Counted from the stretch's first letter, positions 16,063 to 25,520 are shown. The stretch is DNA of 64,000 nucleotides from FEB-12 sp964503315 (GCA_964503315.1 CAZCZL010000002.1:186001-250000); one strand, 5' to 3'. The notes: generated by a model from the sequence alone, not told the origin. Made by a program: numbers and translations.

Positions 16063-17402
16063 TCTGAGTGCTCCATGTCAACGTGGTCAATCTTCGCGGG
16101 AATAACGAACGTAAAGCGAGCGCCTCCGGAGGGGTGATTATCAGCGATGATCTCGCCCCCGTGCGCCTTGGCTATTTTCCAACTCACCGCCAATCCGAGC
16201 CCGGTGCCGGTGCTCTTGGTGGTGAAGAAAGGGGAGAATATCTTGTCAACGACTTGTGGATTAATGCCGGGACCGGAATCCTGTACGATGGTCTCGATGA
16301 CTGATTCAGTGTGTCCTAACAGCAGCTTGTCAGCGTATTTTTCGGCTGAGTCTTTGATCGACAGGCGGCGGGTGGTAATGGAGATGGTTCCCTTTTCGCC
16401 ACAAGCTTCCAACGCATTGGTCAGCAAGTTGAAGAGGAGTTGCCGCACCAGCATTGGATCAATATGCGCCTTGGCGGCATAGCTGCTGGCATCAGGAGTC
16501 AGATCGAGTGTGACTTGACGGAGCCGCTCGCCATTATCGAACCGGAACTGGTCAAGCGACCGCTGGACGAACTCGGTGAAGGTGACGTCCTCTTTGTTGA
16601 CCTCTTCGAATCGCGTATAATTCAGCAATGTGGTCACGGTGCGGTTTAGGCTCTCGACACCCGCGATGATTTTGTCAGCAAGCTTCTGCTTGGGATCATC
16701 AATATTCAGGTCACGCTTGAGAAGCGCCGCAAATCCGCCAATGCCGGCCAGCGGGTTGCGAACCTCGTGCGCTATGGTCGCAGCCATCTCGCCCAAAGCG
16801 GCCAAAGTAGTCAAGCGATTAAGTTCCTGTTCGATCCGCTTAACCCGCGTCAAATCCTGAAAGACCTCGACGGCGCCGACCGACCTTCCTGAGTCATCTT
16901 TGAGCAAGGCAGTAGAAACCGAGACCGAAAGCTTGGTTCCACCTGGCAACTCGACATGTTTTTCGACCGAGTCAACCGTTTTACCGCTTTCGGCCGCACG
17001 GAGCGCATTGGCGTTTACGGGAGTGCCAGGTGGCAGTACCTCGCGATATGGTTTGCCCATCGCCTGTTTTGCGGAAATACCCAACAGGTGCGACGCGGCC
17101 GGGTTGAACTGTGTGATGCGTCCATGCTGGTCGACTGCGATTATGCCGACCGAAACAGAAGTCAGGATCCTATGCAAGAATTCTGAGACGGCCAGGTTCT
17201 GCTGGGTCATCGCAGCCAGCTTTTGATTTGTGGCGGTCAGTTCGGCATTCTGGTTGGTGAACTCGTCTTTGAGTTCGAGATACTGACGCTGCAGGCTGTT
17301 AATGATACGGGTAAACGACGCATACGATTCGGTAAACCGATGCAGTTCATCCGATTCGAGCGTCACAGGTGAGGCTGCGTCTCTGATCTCGTCCATGAGC
17401 AT
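16059..17402 (-). CDS. PAS histidine kinase paired with the NtrC-type regulator
   Basis: 447 residues from ATG 17402, preceded by AAGGA. The frame stays open to 17564, but that would run into cheB. There is no membrane segment, so the kinase is cytosolic. Order: helical N-terminus with coiled coil (about 20-70), PAS (about 75-190), HisKA with phospho-acceptor H212 (AATIAHEVRNPLAGIGG), then HATPase with N box LLFNLLTNALEA, G1 DSGPGIN, F box FSPFFTTKSTGTGLGLAVS. NtrB/FlgS/AtoS style. It should phosphorylate the adjacent activator and tune sigma-54 flagellar transcription. Confidence 0.93.
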   Translation of the reverse strand: MLMDEIRDAASPVTLESDELHRFTESYASFTRIINSLQRQYLELKDEFTNQNAELTATNQKLAAMTQQNLAVSEFLHRILTSVSVGIIAVDQHGRITQFNPAASHLLGISAKQAMGKPYREVLPPGTPVNANALRAAESGKTVDSVEKHVELPGGTKLSVSVSTALLKDDSGRSVGAVEVFQDLTRVKRIEQELNRLTTLAALGEMAATIAHEVRNPLAGIGGFAALLKRDLNIDDPKQKLADKIIAGVESLNRTVTTLLNYTRFEEVNKEDVTFTEFVQRSLDQFRFDNGERLRQVTLDLTPDASSYAAKAHIDPMLVRQLLFNLLTNALEACGEKGTISITTRRLSIKDSAEKYADKLLLGHTESVIETIVQDSGPGINPQVVDKIFSPFFTTKSTGTGLGLAVSWKIAKAHGGEIIADNHPSGGARFTFVIPAKIDHVDMEHSE

Positions 17403-17466
17403 GCGTTCCTTCAAGCTAGCCGGAAGGGTAGCCGTGGATGCCCGTAGATTCAACAAAAACTTTAAC

Positions 17467-18582
17467 TTAGAAGTAGCTGGTGATCTCGGCGGCAACCGAT
17501 TCGATAGGGGCGATATGGTCCGCGACGCCGGCCTCGATGACCGCCCTAGGCATACCATAGACAACGCAAGTCTGCTCGTTCTGGGCGATAACCACCCCGC
17601 CTTTGGACTTGATCAGTCGAACGCCCTGAATGCCGTTATTTCCCATGCCGGTCAGGATAACGCCCATTGTCTGGGCGCCGTATGTCTCGGCAACCGAGTT
17701 TAGCATGACATCCACGCACGGCTTGTAGAGAGTAGTGGCTGGCTCGTCAGAGACACTGGCAAAAACCTGTCCACCCCGACGCCTTACCGTCAGGTGCCGT
17801 CCGCCGGGCGCGATGAGTACCACTCCGGCTTCGATCCGATCTCCATCTTGTGCCTCCCGGACACTCAGAGTGGATACGGTGTTCAATCGTTCGGCCAGTG
17901 ATTTGGTGAACATTGGCGGCATATGCTGCGCGACCACCACACCGACTGGCAGGTTTCTGGGCAGTTTTGCTATAACAGACTGGAGCGCAGGTGGCCCGCC
18001 AGTAGATGAACCGATCGCCACGAGGCCGATCTGGTGCTGGCGCTTTTTGATGGGAACTTGGATTGGCGTAGAAGTGATGACTTTAGAGGTTGGATTAGCT
18101 TCTACCCCGCCTTTCCCAATCTGTGAGAACTGGCGCTGACGATAGCGCGAAATAAGGATATGTTTGCGCCTTGCAATATCCTTGATCTTCGCGATAAGGT
18201 CTTCCTTGATCTTTACAATATCAAGACTGACGTAGGACATTTGCTTAGGGATGAAATCTACCGCACCAAGATCCAACGCTTCCAGCGTTGCTTGCGCTCC
18301 CGCGGTCGTCAGTGAGGAAACCATCATAACCGGGACGGGATTCTTCAGCATGATCTCGCGCAGCGCGGCGAGACCATCCATCCGCGGCATTTCGATATCC
18401 ATGGTGACCAGGTCGGGCTTGAGCAGCCGGACTTTCTCGACCCCTTCTTCCCCGTCGCGAGCGGTCCCAATGACTTTGAGTAGGGGGTCTGATTCAAGCA
18501 TCATGGTAATGGCTTTCCGCATGAACGCGGAATCATCCACTACCAGGATTCGAATGCAGGGGCTGAGCGCCTCGGTCGCCAT
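17467..18582 (-). CDS. cheB: Chemotaxis methylesterase CheB with altered catalytic Asp
   Basis: 371 residues: receiver domain with D62 (LVTMDIEMPRMDG), a linker, and the methylesterase domain with S193 (AIGSSTGGPPALQ) and H220 (VVAQHMPPMFTKSLAERLN). The position matching the third triad member, normally Asp in the GMGNDG motif, is Asn (GMGNNGIQG, N316). CheB removes methyl groups from, or deamidates, receptor glutamates under CheA control. It lies 11 bases after cheA. Confidence 0.95.
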   Translation of the reverse strand: MATEALSPCIRILVVDDSAFMRKAITMMLESDPLLKVIGTARDGEEGVEKVRLLKPDLVTMDIEMPRMDGLAALREIMLKNPVPVMMVSSLTTAGAQATLEALDLGAVDFIPKQMSYVSLDIVKIKEDLIAKIKDIARRKHILISRYRQRQFSQIGKGGVEANPTSKVITSTPIQVPIKKRQHQIGLVAIGSSTGGPPALQSVIAKLPRNLPVGVVVAQHMPPMFTKSLAERLNTVSTLSVREAQDGDRIEAGVVLIAPGGRHLTVRRRGGQVFASVSDEPATTLYKPCVDVMLNSVAETYGAQTMGVILTGMGNNGIQGVRLIKSKGGVVIAQNEQTCVVYGMPRAVIEAGVADHIAPIESVAAEITSYF

Positions 18583-18593
18583 GGGAGCCCTAC

Positions 18594-20405
18594 CTAAGCG
18601 TTCTTCTTTGCCAGACTGAACAAGCCGATCAGGTCAATGATCAGCCGGATACGCCCATCTCCCAGAATGGTTGCGCCGGCGACACCTTCAGTCGTTCCGA
18701 GATAAGAACCGAGAGACTTGATGACCACCTCTTCCTGACCGAGGAAACGATCCATGTTGATGCCGAGCTTCTGGTCCGCTAATCCAACCACCACTATGTA
18801 GGGTTTTTCGGCCAACACCAGATTGCCCTTTGCTCGTCCAAGTGTCTGTCCGAGATTGACGATCGGAATTATCTCGTCGCGAAGCCGGAGTACCGGTCGG
18901 CGGTTGATATAGCTGACATCGGACTGCGCGGTCTTGACCGTTTCGACGACGGAGGACAGCGGCAAAATGTAGATCTCTTTGTCCGACTCGATCAGCAAAC
19001 CCTGTAAGATCGCCAGGGTCAGCGGAAGCTTGATAGTGATCGTAGTACCCTGGTCGAGCTTTGAATCCAGCTCGATCATGCCATTGAGTTTCTCGATATT
19101 GGTGCGTACCACATCCATCCCGACGCCGCGTCCGGAAACATCCGACACAACTTTGGCGGTCGAAAGTCCCGCCTCGAATATGTACCGGAAGACTTCTTTG
19201 TCGGGGAGTTTGTCAACTTCGGCGCGTGTGGCCAGACCACGCTCAACAGCTTTGTCGCGAATGGCGACGACATCAAGCCCCTTGCCGTCGTCTTTAATGC
19301 GGATGACGATATTCGAGCCTTCCTGACAGGCCGCCAGCGAGACTGTTCCTTTGGCTGGTTTACCCTTGGCAACACGGACATCCGGCATTTCTATGCCGTG
19401 GTCGCACGAGTTGCGGATAATGTGAACCAGCGGATCGCCAATCTCTTCAATGACCGATTTGTCGAGTTCGGTCTCTTCACCGGACATGAGCAATTCGATC
19501 TGCTTGCCATTGTCACGTGTCAGGTCGCGAACCAACCGGGGGAACTTGCTGAAGACCTTGCCAACCGGCTGCATGCGCATTTTCATTACGGCCATCTGCA
19601 ATTCGGTTGTGATGTAGTTGAGCGAAGCCGCCGCCTGATTTAATTGCTCAGCATGCTGCGAGTTGCTATCCTCGGCGGCCACTTTGCCTACAGTCTGGAC
19701 CAGAGCATTACGGCCAAGGACCAGTTCTCCCATCAGGTTCATCAGAGAGTCAAGTCGATCGACATCCACGCGAATGGTCTGATCACCCGCGGTCTTCTTG
19801 CCATCTGCCGATGGCTTCTTCACGGTCGTCTTCGCATTCGCTCCATCGGCAACAGCCGCGGAGGCAGTCGCTAACGGCGTAGGCGGAACCTGCGGAGTCG
19901 ACTGCAACGCTTCGGTCACGGTGATCGGTTCCCGCGCCAGATCGGCAAGCGGCGCCGGTTGGATAACCACAGGCGTCTCGACTGCAACTTCGGAAGTACG
20001 GGCCTGACCTTCCTGGGCCGCAACCAATTTGGCGATCAATCCTTCGATCTCGACCTCTTCGAAATTTGACTCGTGGACATTGGCGATGAGTACTTTGAGC
20101 ATGTCCAGAGATTCCAGAAGGAGATCCATTATGGAAGGAGTGACGACCATCTCCGCCTTGCGGAGCTTGTTCAGCACGTCTTCCATCTTGTGAGTCAGGC
20201 TGGTAACCTGCTCGAATCCGAGGAAACTCGAAGTTCCTTTAATGGTATGTGCGGCCCGAAATATCTCGTTGAGCAAGTCGAGATCGTTCGGCGTTGCTTC
20301 CAGCTTTACCAGATTGGTGTCGAGCGAGTGCAGCAGTTCATCAGCTTCGACCAAAAAGTCGTCGATGATCTCCTTCATCTCGTCGAGGTCAATGTCGTTC
20401 GCCAT
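18594..20405 (-). CDS. cheA: Chemotaxis kinase CheA without a P2 domain
   Basis: 603 residues. HPt domain with H53 (AAHTIKGTSSFLGF), then an Ala/Pro/Thr-rich linker (about 131-208), P3 dimerisation (TIRVDVDRLDSLMNLMGELVLGRN), P4 ATPase (HIIRNSCDHGIEMP, RIKDDGKGLD, GLSTAKVVSDVSGRGVGMDVV) and P5 CheW-like domain. The linker is low-complexity and too short for the usual CheY-binding P2 domain. CheA phosphorylates CheY and CheB in response to receptors. It sits between cheZ and cheB, but no cheW is in this operon. Confidence 0.97.
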   Translation of the reverse strand: MANDIDLDEMKEIIDDFLVEADELLHSLDTNLVKLEATPNDLDLLNEIFRAAHTIKGTSSFLGFEQVTSLTHKMEDVLNKLRKAEMVVTPSIMDLLLESLDMLKVLIANVHESNFEEVEIEGLIAKLVAAQEGQARTSEVAVETPVVIQPAPLADLAREPITVTEALQSTPQVPPTPLATASAAVADGANAKTTVKKPSADGKKTAGDQTIRVDVDRLDSLMNLMGELVLGRNALVQTVGKVAAEDSNSQHAEQLNQAAASLNYITTELQMAVMKMRMQPVGKVFSKFPRLVRDLTRDNGKQIELLMSGEETELDKSVIEEIGDPLVHIIRNSCDHGIEMPDVRVAKGKPAKGTVSLAACQEGSNIVIRIKDDGKGLDVVAIRDKAVERGLATRAEVDKLPDKEVFRYIFEAGLSTAKVVSDVSGRGVGMDVVRTNIEKLNGMIELDSKLDQGTTITIKLPLTLAILQGLLIESDKEIYILPLSSVVETVKTAQSDVSYINRRPVLRLRDEIIPIVNLGQTLGRAKGNLVLAEKPYIVVVGLADQKLGINMDRFLGQEEVVIKSLGSYLGTTEGVAGATILGDGRIRLIIDLIGLFSLAKKNA

Positions 20406-20415
20406 AGCCCGGTTC

Positions 20416-21015
20416 CTATTTCTTCTTGGTCGCCAAGAACAGATTGTCGATATCCGACTGTTTGGCGTGGTTGTCCTTCATTTCGGCGTGGGGATCGTAC
20501 GCACGTTCCTTGTGAGCCCGCGGTGGCGCCATGGTCCCCCGGAACTCCTCCCCACCGATGATCTGCAGGATAGTTTGTAGCTTGGTTTCGATGTCCTCGA
20601 GCAGCGCCGCGGCGTGGTCCATCTGCTGAGAAGTGATATCCTGGAACTGCAGCGTGTTCATGATGGTGAACGCGTCGTTCAGAGTAGTATTGGCCTTGCC
20701 GCTCAGATCCTTAGCCAGGCCCGAAATAGGTGCATGGTCGCCGGTGGCCGCGAGTTGGCTTATTTGGCCAAGACCCGCAATAACCTGTTCCTCGCGCTGG
20801 GTGATCTGCTCGATCATGTCAAGCATCCGATGCGCGGCGGCCTCGGTCTGTTCGGTGATCTTATCCAGTTGGTCGGTTGCCTGGGGGACCTTATCCCGCG
20901 ATTCAACCAGAGGGTTTTTGAGGCGATGAAAGTTCTCTATCAATCCGCAGACCGACAGGGTCAGTTCCTGGAGTTCTTCCTGAATGCGAAATTGAAGGTC
21001 GTTTGAGTTCGTCAT
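20416..21015 (-). CDS. cheZ: CheY-P phosphatase CheZ
   Basis: 199 residues of mostly long helix, as in the CheZ four-helix bundle. The catalytic motif is TLQFQDITSQQ, where D126 and Q130 match the DxxxQ pair of E. coli CheZ. The C-terminal tail (KQSDIDNLFLATKKK) matches the CheY-binding peptide after a flexible linker. It dephosphorylates CheY-P. Position between cheY and cheA supports the call. Confidence 0.88.
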   Translation of the reverse strand: MTNSNDLQFRIQEELQELTLSVCGLIENFHRLKNPLVESRDKVPQATDQLDKITEQTEAAAHRMLDMIEQITQREEQVIAGLGQISQLAATGDHAPISGLAKDLSGKANTTLNDAFTIMNTLQFQDITSQQMDHAAALLEDIETKLQTILQIIGGEEFRGTMAPPRAHKERAYDPHAEMKDNHAKQSDIDNLFLATKKK

Positions 21016-21040
21016 TGCTTGTTGCCTGCCTTCCGTTGTG

Positions 21041-21415
21041 TCAACCGGCCAGGATCTGGTCGATCTTGGCTTTGAGGGTTTCCGGTGTGAACGGCTTCAC
21101 GATGTAGTTGTTCACCCCGGCTTTCATAGCTTCCACGATATCCTCTTTGACGGATCGCGTGGTTACCATAAGGACTGGAAGGTTTTTGAATTCATCCGTC
21201 GACCGTATCTGCGTGACAAACGTCAGGCCGTCCATTTCCGGCATATTCCAGTCGGTGATGACGAAATTGACCTGCTCGACTTTCATCTTGGCAAGAGCGT
21301 CCTTGCCGTCGGAAGCCTCAATGACGTTTTCAAAGCCAGCCCGCTTCAGGGTATTGATGATGATCCGGCGCATGGTCGGACTATCATCGACCGCAATGAT
21401 CTTTAGGTCAGACAT
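21041..21415 (-). CDS. cheY: Chemotaxis response regulator CheY
   Basis: 124 residues, a single receiver domain. The acid pocket is VDDS, the phospho-acceptor is D55 (FVITDWNMPEMDG), the conserved Thr is in VLMVTTRS and the Lys in YIVKPFTPE. The WNMPEMDGL and NNYIVKPFT segments are those of motor-binding CheY proteins. Phosphorylated CheY would bind FliM (not in the window) to change rotation. It is encoded beside cheZ. Confidence 0.93.
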   Translation of the reverse strand: MSDLKIIAVDDSPTMRRIIINTLKRAGFENVIEASDGKDALAKMKVEQVNFVITDWNMPEMDGLTFVTQIRSTDEFKNLPVLMVTTRSVKEDIVEAMKAGVNNYIVKPFTPETLKAKIDQILAG

Positions 21416-21426
21416 ACTCGCTCCTC

Positions 21427-21819
21427 TTAGGCGGGTGCCCCCGCACGCGTCTGTAGTACTTTGCTCACTTCGTTCAGGAGAATCGATGATTTGAATGGCT
21501 TGACCAGATAGGCTGTCGCCCCTACGGTAAGCCCACGCTCACGGTCATCATCGCCTCCTTCCGAAGATAGAATGATGATCGGAGTCTGGCGATACTGCGG
21601 ATTCTGGCGCAATGTCGCGATCAGGCTGTATCCATCCAGGTTTGGCATATTCAGGTCGGTAATGACCAGATGCACTTCCTCGGTCAACCGCGAAATCTTC
21701 TCAAGAGCATCCATCCCGTCGCAGGCGGTTATGACATTGTAGCCGCCGTTGCGCAGGGAGAAGCTGACGAACTTCACGATCGTCGGAGAGTCATCGACCA
21801 CCAGAATTGTCTGGTTCAT
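21427..21819 (-). CDS. Second CheY-like single-domain receiver
   Basis: 130 residues. Receiver with VDDSPT, phospho-acceptor D55 (LVITDLNMPNLDGY), Ser in IIILSSEGGDDD and Lys in YLVKPFKSS. It has no output domain. It lies between cheR and cheY, so it probably competes for CheA phosphate, as a sink or a second output. An insertion of acidic residues after the beta-4 strand (GGDDDRER) differs from CheY. The precise role is unknown. Confidence 0.88.
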   Translation of the reverse strand: MNQTILVVDDSPTIVKFVSFSLRNGGYNVITACDGMDALEKISRLTEEVHLVITDLNMPNLDGYSLIATLRQNPQYRQTPIIILSSEGGDDDRERGLTVGATAYLVKPFKSSILLNEVSKVLQTRAGAPA

Positions 21820-21839
21820 GATCCTGCCCTCAATCCCTC

Positions 21840-22823
21840 TTATTTCTTGACCGCTATCGGTTTTATCTTACTCAGCAGATCCATCGCCCTGACGGCTCCT
21901 GAAGCTGCCGAACTAGTATTCGTTGCCGACTGAGGCGTTACTGTCTCCAGACGGACTGGCGTGATTGTCGCTTCCTTCTGGTAAACCAGCGCATTCTTGA
22001 AATACACTAGCTTGAAAGCCTTTGAAACGCCGTGCAGCGTTTCGGCGTGACCTATATAGAAGTAGCCGCCCGGTCTAAGCGCGTTGTAAAAGCCGCGGAC
22101 CAGTTGTTTTTTTACTTCTTCAGTGAAGTAGATCATCACGTTCCGGCAAAAGATCGCGTCCATATTGGAGACCACCGATATTTTCCGCGGATCGTTGAGA
22201 TTCATGTGTGAGAACTTCACCAGCGCCTGAACCTCGGGCTTGACACGATACGAATCGCCATCCTTGGTGAAGTATCTGGCCAGGAGTTCAGGTTTGATAT
22301 TGCGCAGGGTAATGCCGCTGTATTCGCCCTGGCGTGCCTTCTGCAGGACCTGTTCGGAGATATCGTTGGCGACGATCTCGACATTCCAGCCCGCGAGCGA
22401 TTTGAGACACTCGAGCACGATCACCGCAAGCGTATATGGTTCTTCTCCCGTCGAACATCCGGCCGACCAAATGCGCAGCGATTTCGGCCCACGCTCTTTC
22501 AACTTTTCCTCGACCAGCAATGGCAAAACTTCGTCGGAGAAAGAGAGTAATTGAGGTTCGTTCCGGAAGAAACTGGTCTCGTTGGTAGTGACCAGATCCA
22601 TGAGCTTATTAAACTCTCGCAGAGAGAGGTCGTATTTGACGTGGTAAAAATAGTCGCGAACAGTTTTGATCTGCAACTCGGCCATCCGTTTGGCCAGACG
22701 ATTGCGAACCAAATACATCTTATTTTCAGCGAAGTAAATGCCGCTTTTCTCAAGGATGAAGTCGCGGATCATTACGAACTCATCCGTCGTCATCTCCAGT
22801 TCGACGTCATTGCTTACCAGCAT
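21840..22823 (-). CDS. cheR: Chemotaxis methyltransferase CheR
   Basis: 327 residues. N-terminal helical domain (MTTDEFVMIRDFILEKSGIYF) with the TTNETSFFRNEPQ segment, then the SAM-binding motif WSAGCSTGEEPYTLA and FCRNVMIYF, GGYFYIGHAETLHG. It methylates receptor glutamates, opposing CheB. About 45 residues of Ser/Thr/Ala-rich tail follow the domain and are not family-like. Confidence 0.96.
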   Translation of the reverse strand: MLVSNDVELEMTTDEFVMIRDFILEKSGIYFAENKMYLVRNRLAKRMAELQIKTVRDYFYHVKYDLSLREFNKLMDLVTTNETSFFRNEPQLLSFSDEVLPLLVEEKLKERGPKSLRIWSAGCSTGEEPYTLAVIVLECLKSLAGWNVEIVANDISEQVLQKARQGEYSGITLRNIKPELLARYFTKDGDSYRVKPEVQALVKFSHMNLNDPRKISVVSNMDAIFCRNVMIYFTEEVKKQLVRGFYNALRPGGYFYIGHAETLHGVSKAFKLVYFKNALVYQKEATITPVRLETVTPQSATNTSSAASGAVRAMDLLSKIKPIAVKK

Positions 22824-22855
22824 AGATACCTCGCGCGCAGCCCCTTTTTATCATC

Positions 22856-23233
22856 TTATTTCTGCGTCTCTTTCACCGCAGCCTCTAGCGTTTTGTACAG
22901 CTGGTTGATATTGAACGGTTTGATTATGTAGTCAAACACCCTGCTGCGCAGTGCTCCCACCGCGCTATCCACGGATGGAAATCCAGTCATGATAACGACA
23001 GGGATGTCCGGATGATGCTGTCTCAGTTCGCCGACCAGTGTCATGCCATCCATTTCGGGCATGCGAACATCGGTCAGGACGATATCGATAGGTCTGTTCT
23101 TCATCACTTGCAGTGCCTTCTCGCCATTTTCGGCAACGGCGATGGACCAGCCTTGACCAGTGAAGAAGTCGTACAGCAAGTCACGGATCAACAATTCATC
23201 GTCGACGACCAATAGTGAAGGCTGATGGCTCAT
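22856..23233 (-). CDS. Single-domain response regulator coupled to the HEAT protein
   Basis: 125 residues. Receiver with VDDE at 10-13, phospho-acceptor D55 (IVLTDVRMPEMDGM), Thr in VVIMTGFPSVDSA and Lys in YIIKPFN. The sequence style is that of NtrC or hybrid-kinase receivers rather than CheY. It overlaps the stop of the HEAT-repeat gene by four bases (ATGA), so the two are translationally coupled and probably work together. The partner kinase is unknown. Confidence 0.88.
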   Translation of the reverse strand: MSHQPSLLVVDDELLIRDLLYDFFTGQGWSIAVAENGEKALQVMKNRPIDIVLTDVRMPEMDGMTLVGELRQHHPDIPVVIMTGFPSVDSAVGALRSRVFDYIIKPFNINQLYKTLEAAVKETQK

Positions 23234-25137
23234 TTCCTTCCCCCCAGAGTAGTGACAGCCTGATTGACCGCGGCCACCAGATCCTGGTTACGTTCTTTGC
23301 GCAGACGCTCGAGCGCCGGCAGAGCCCGCGTCTCACCCAAAAGGGCAAGCGCTTTGGCCGTCGCTATTTTGATGATATCCTGCGGATCATCAAGAAAAGG
23401 CAGGAGGTAGTCGGCGTTGGCCGCGACACCAAGATCGGCGATGGCAGTGATAGTGTGGTAACGCACCCAAACATCTGGATCATCCAATAGGAATTTGATA
23501 TGGTTTATTGCGCGCTCCTGCTCCAGTGCGATGAGCGCGGTGACCGCCGCCTTGCGAACGGCAGAATTCTCATCGTTGAGCGCCAGTACGATCGGTTCTA
23601 CACTTCCTATCTGGCCGATGCGCGAGAGCGAAGAGATCGCGGACTTGCGGATCATTGGGTCAGGGTGGTTCGAAGCGCGCAACAGCGGTTCGACGACTTC
23701 AGCCTCGCCGATCCATCCGAGAGCGGTCACCGCAAGGCGCTGTCTGTCGATATCGGGATGATAGAGGTCGGCCGTAAATTTGGCGACCACTTTGGCTCCA
23801 CCAATGATGATAAGCGCGCCGACAGCGGCCTCACGGACATCGTTATACTTGTCTTCCAGGCCGCTCATGATGAACTCGACATCGGACTCACCGGCGAGCC
23901 AACCGATCGCGGCATAGCCGGCCGCGCGAACGTGACCGTTAGCATCGTGGGTCAGGCGCTTTAGCGCGGGTAGCGCGGAGTTGTTGCCGGAGATGCCGAG
24001 CAAGTGGGCGACCTTCTGGCGTACTTCCGGGTCCTGATCTTCCACAACTCGCAGCAGATCCGCGGTGACTTCGGCCGTAGGACATTGCTTGAGCAGATCC
24101 AACAGCCTGATCTTGGTTTCTTTTTCAGCCGACAGCAATTTTTCGACTATGAGCGGTACTGCGGGCGCACCAATCTCGGAGAGAACATCGGAGACGCGTC
24201 GGAATTTATCGTCATCAACGTATTCGATGACGTTAAGTAGACTGCGTATGACATCAGAGCCATACCAGTGGGAAAGGCGCTTGAGAGTGAATTCGGTAAG
24301 GTCGCGGTTGCCGCGCTTGATCCCATCGAATAGAAACGTTGTGAAGCGGTCCAGAGGGAGGTCGCAGCCGATGCAGCCATCATTGCGCACGCTTATCGTG
24401 ATGATAGCGTTTAGGCAAGTTTCAGCGATGGTCGGGTCCGGTTGGGAAAGATACGGCTGTAATTGCTGAACCGACTCTGGTCTGCCGATTGCGCCGATTG
24501 CTTCCATCGCCGAGTACAGGACAACCGGGTCATCGGCCTTTAGTGACTGATAGAGGTATTGGAGCGCGGATGGGTCGCCGATCTTACCCAGTGCTTCGAT
24601 CGATTGCAGGCGCACATCGTCGATCTTGTCTCCCGCGGCGATCAGGTGTGGCACGGCTTTGGGCGAGCCGATCTCTCCCAGTGCCTCGGCGGAGGAACAC
24701 ACGACATTGTTACACTCATCCCAGAGCTTGCGGCAGAGCGGCTCGACTGCCTGCTCGTCCTTGATAAGTCCGAGGATATCGACAACGAATTTGCGGACAT
24801 CGGCGTCTTCGTCATCGAGATGATCGATCAACGAAGGAACGGCCTCTGAGCCGATCCGTACAAGTATCTCGGAGGCGAGGTTGCGCGTTCCAATATCAGG
24901 ATGGGCCAGGAACCGACAGAGCAGTTCAGACGCGGTCCTCCCCTTGATCTCGATCAGGAAATCAGCGGCCAGTTCGCGGATGCCGAGATCGGCATCCTCG
25001 ATTGCCAGCACCAATCCAGCCACCGCCTCATCTTCGCGATACCGACCCAATTCCTTGACAGCGGCTTCCCGTTCAAAGAAGTCGGGCGACTGAAGTCGAG
25101 ACAGCAGTTCCCCAATTGTTTCAACCACGTGACTCAT
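23230..25137 (-). CDS. HEAT-repeat protein in the chemotaxis/partner-switch operon
   Basis: 635 residues made of about 16 tandem 30-residue helical repeats of the PBS-lyase HEAT type (patterns such as VRKFVVDILGLIKDEQAVEPLCRKL and VRKAAVTALIALEQERAINHI). There is no signal peptide or membrane segment, so it is a cytosolic scaffold. A non-repeat stretch at about 255-320 with CIGC (NDGCIGCDLPLDRFTTFLFDGIKRG) divides two repeat blocks. Repeat counts are by eye. It likely binds proteins of the neighbouring signalling genes. The binding target is not visible. Confidence 0.9.
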   Translation of the reverse strand: MSHVVETIGELLSRLQSPDFFEREAAVKELGRYREDEAVAGLVLAIEDADLGIRELAADFLIEIKGRTASELLCRFLAHPDIGTRNLASEILVRIGSEAVPSLIDHLDDEDADVRKFVVDILGLIKDEQAVEPLCRKLWDECNNVVCSSAEALGEIGSPKAVPHLIAAGDKIDDVRLQSIEALGKIGDPSALQYLYQSLKADDPVVLYSAMEAIGAIGRPESVQQLQPYLSQPDPTIAETCLNAIITISVRNDGCIGCDLPLDRFTTFLFDGIKRGNRDLTEFTLKRLSHWYGSDVIRSLLNVIEYVDDDKFRRVSDVLSEIGAPAVPLIVEKLLSAEKETKIRLLDLLKQCPTAEVTADLLRVVEDQDPEVRQKVAHLLGISGNNSALPALKRLTHDANGHVRAAGYAAIGWLAGESDVEFIMSGLEDKYNDVREAAVGALIIIGGAKVVAKFTADLYHPDIDRQRLAVTALGWIGEAEVVEPLLRASNHPDPMIRKSAISSLSRIGQIGSVEPIVLALNDENSAVRKAAVTALIALEQERAINHIKFLLDDPDVWVRYHTITAIADLGVAANADYLLPFLDDPQDIIKIATAKALALLGETRALPALERLRKERNQDLVAAVNQAVTTLGGRK

Positions 25138-25169
25138 GTCGCTACCCCTTGAGTTATCTGACCTGACAA

Positions 25170-25520
25170 TTAGCGAGTGCCGACGGCCTGGAACGATGCC
25201 AGCGCCTCGTCTTCGGTCTGGTAGATCTCGAAGATGTGCGACAATTGGGTGATGTCGAAGATCTCCTGGACGTAGCTGGCCAGATTGGACAGGGTTAAAC
25301 GTCCCTTAGTTAGTCTGACTTCTTTCATGATCGAAACCAACGCACCGAGACCGGAGCTGTTGATGAACTCGACCTGGGCAAGATTCAGGTGGATGGTCGT
25401 TTCATTCTTGGCCAGAAGCTTTTTGACCTGCTCTTTGAGCGAACTGCCGCTGGCGAGGTCGAGACGCCCGGTCAACTGAACGACCGTCACCGGGCCTTTT
25501 TCACGTACTATCATCTCCAT
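25170..25520 (-). CDS. STAS-domain anti-anti-sigma factor (RsbV/SpoIIAA-like)
   Basis: 116 residues, a single STAS domain. The phosphorylated serine motif is present (VEFINSSGLGALVSIM), along with the N-terminal GRLDLASGSSLKEQV strand-helix. Such proteins bind and sequester a cognate kinase/anti-sigma factor when dephosphorylated. The kinase and phosphatase genes lie immediately upstream, completing a partner-switch triad. Confidence 0.93.
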   Translation of the reverse strand: MEMIVREKGPVTVVQLTGRLDLASGSSLKEQVKKLLAKNETTIHLNLAQVEFINSSGLGALVSIMKEVRLTKGRLTLSNLASYVQEIFDITQLSHIFEIYQTEDEALASFQAVGTR

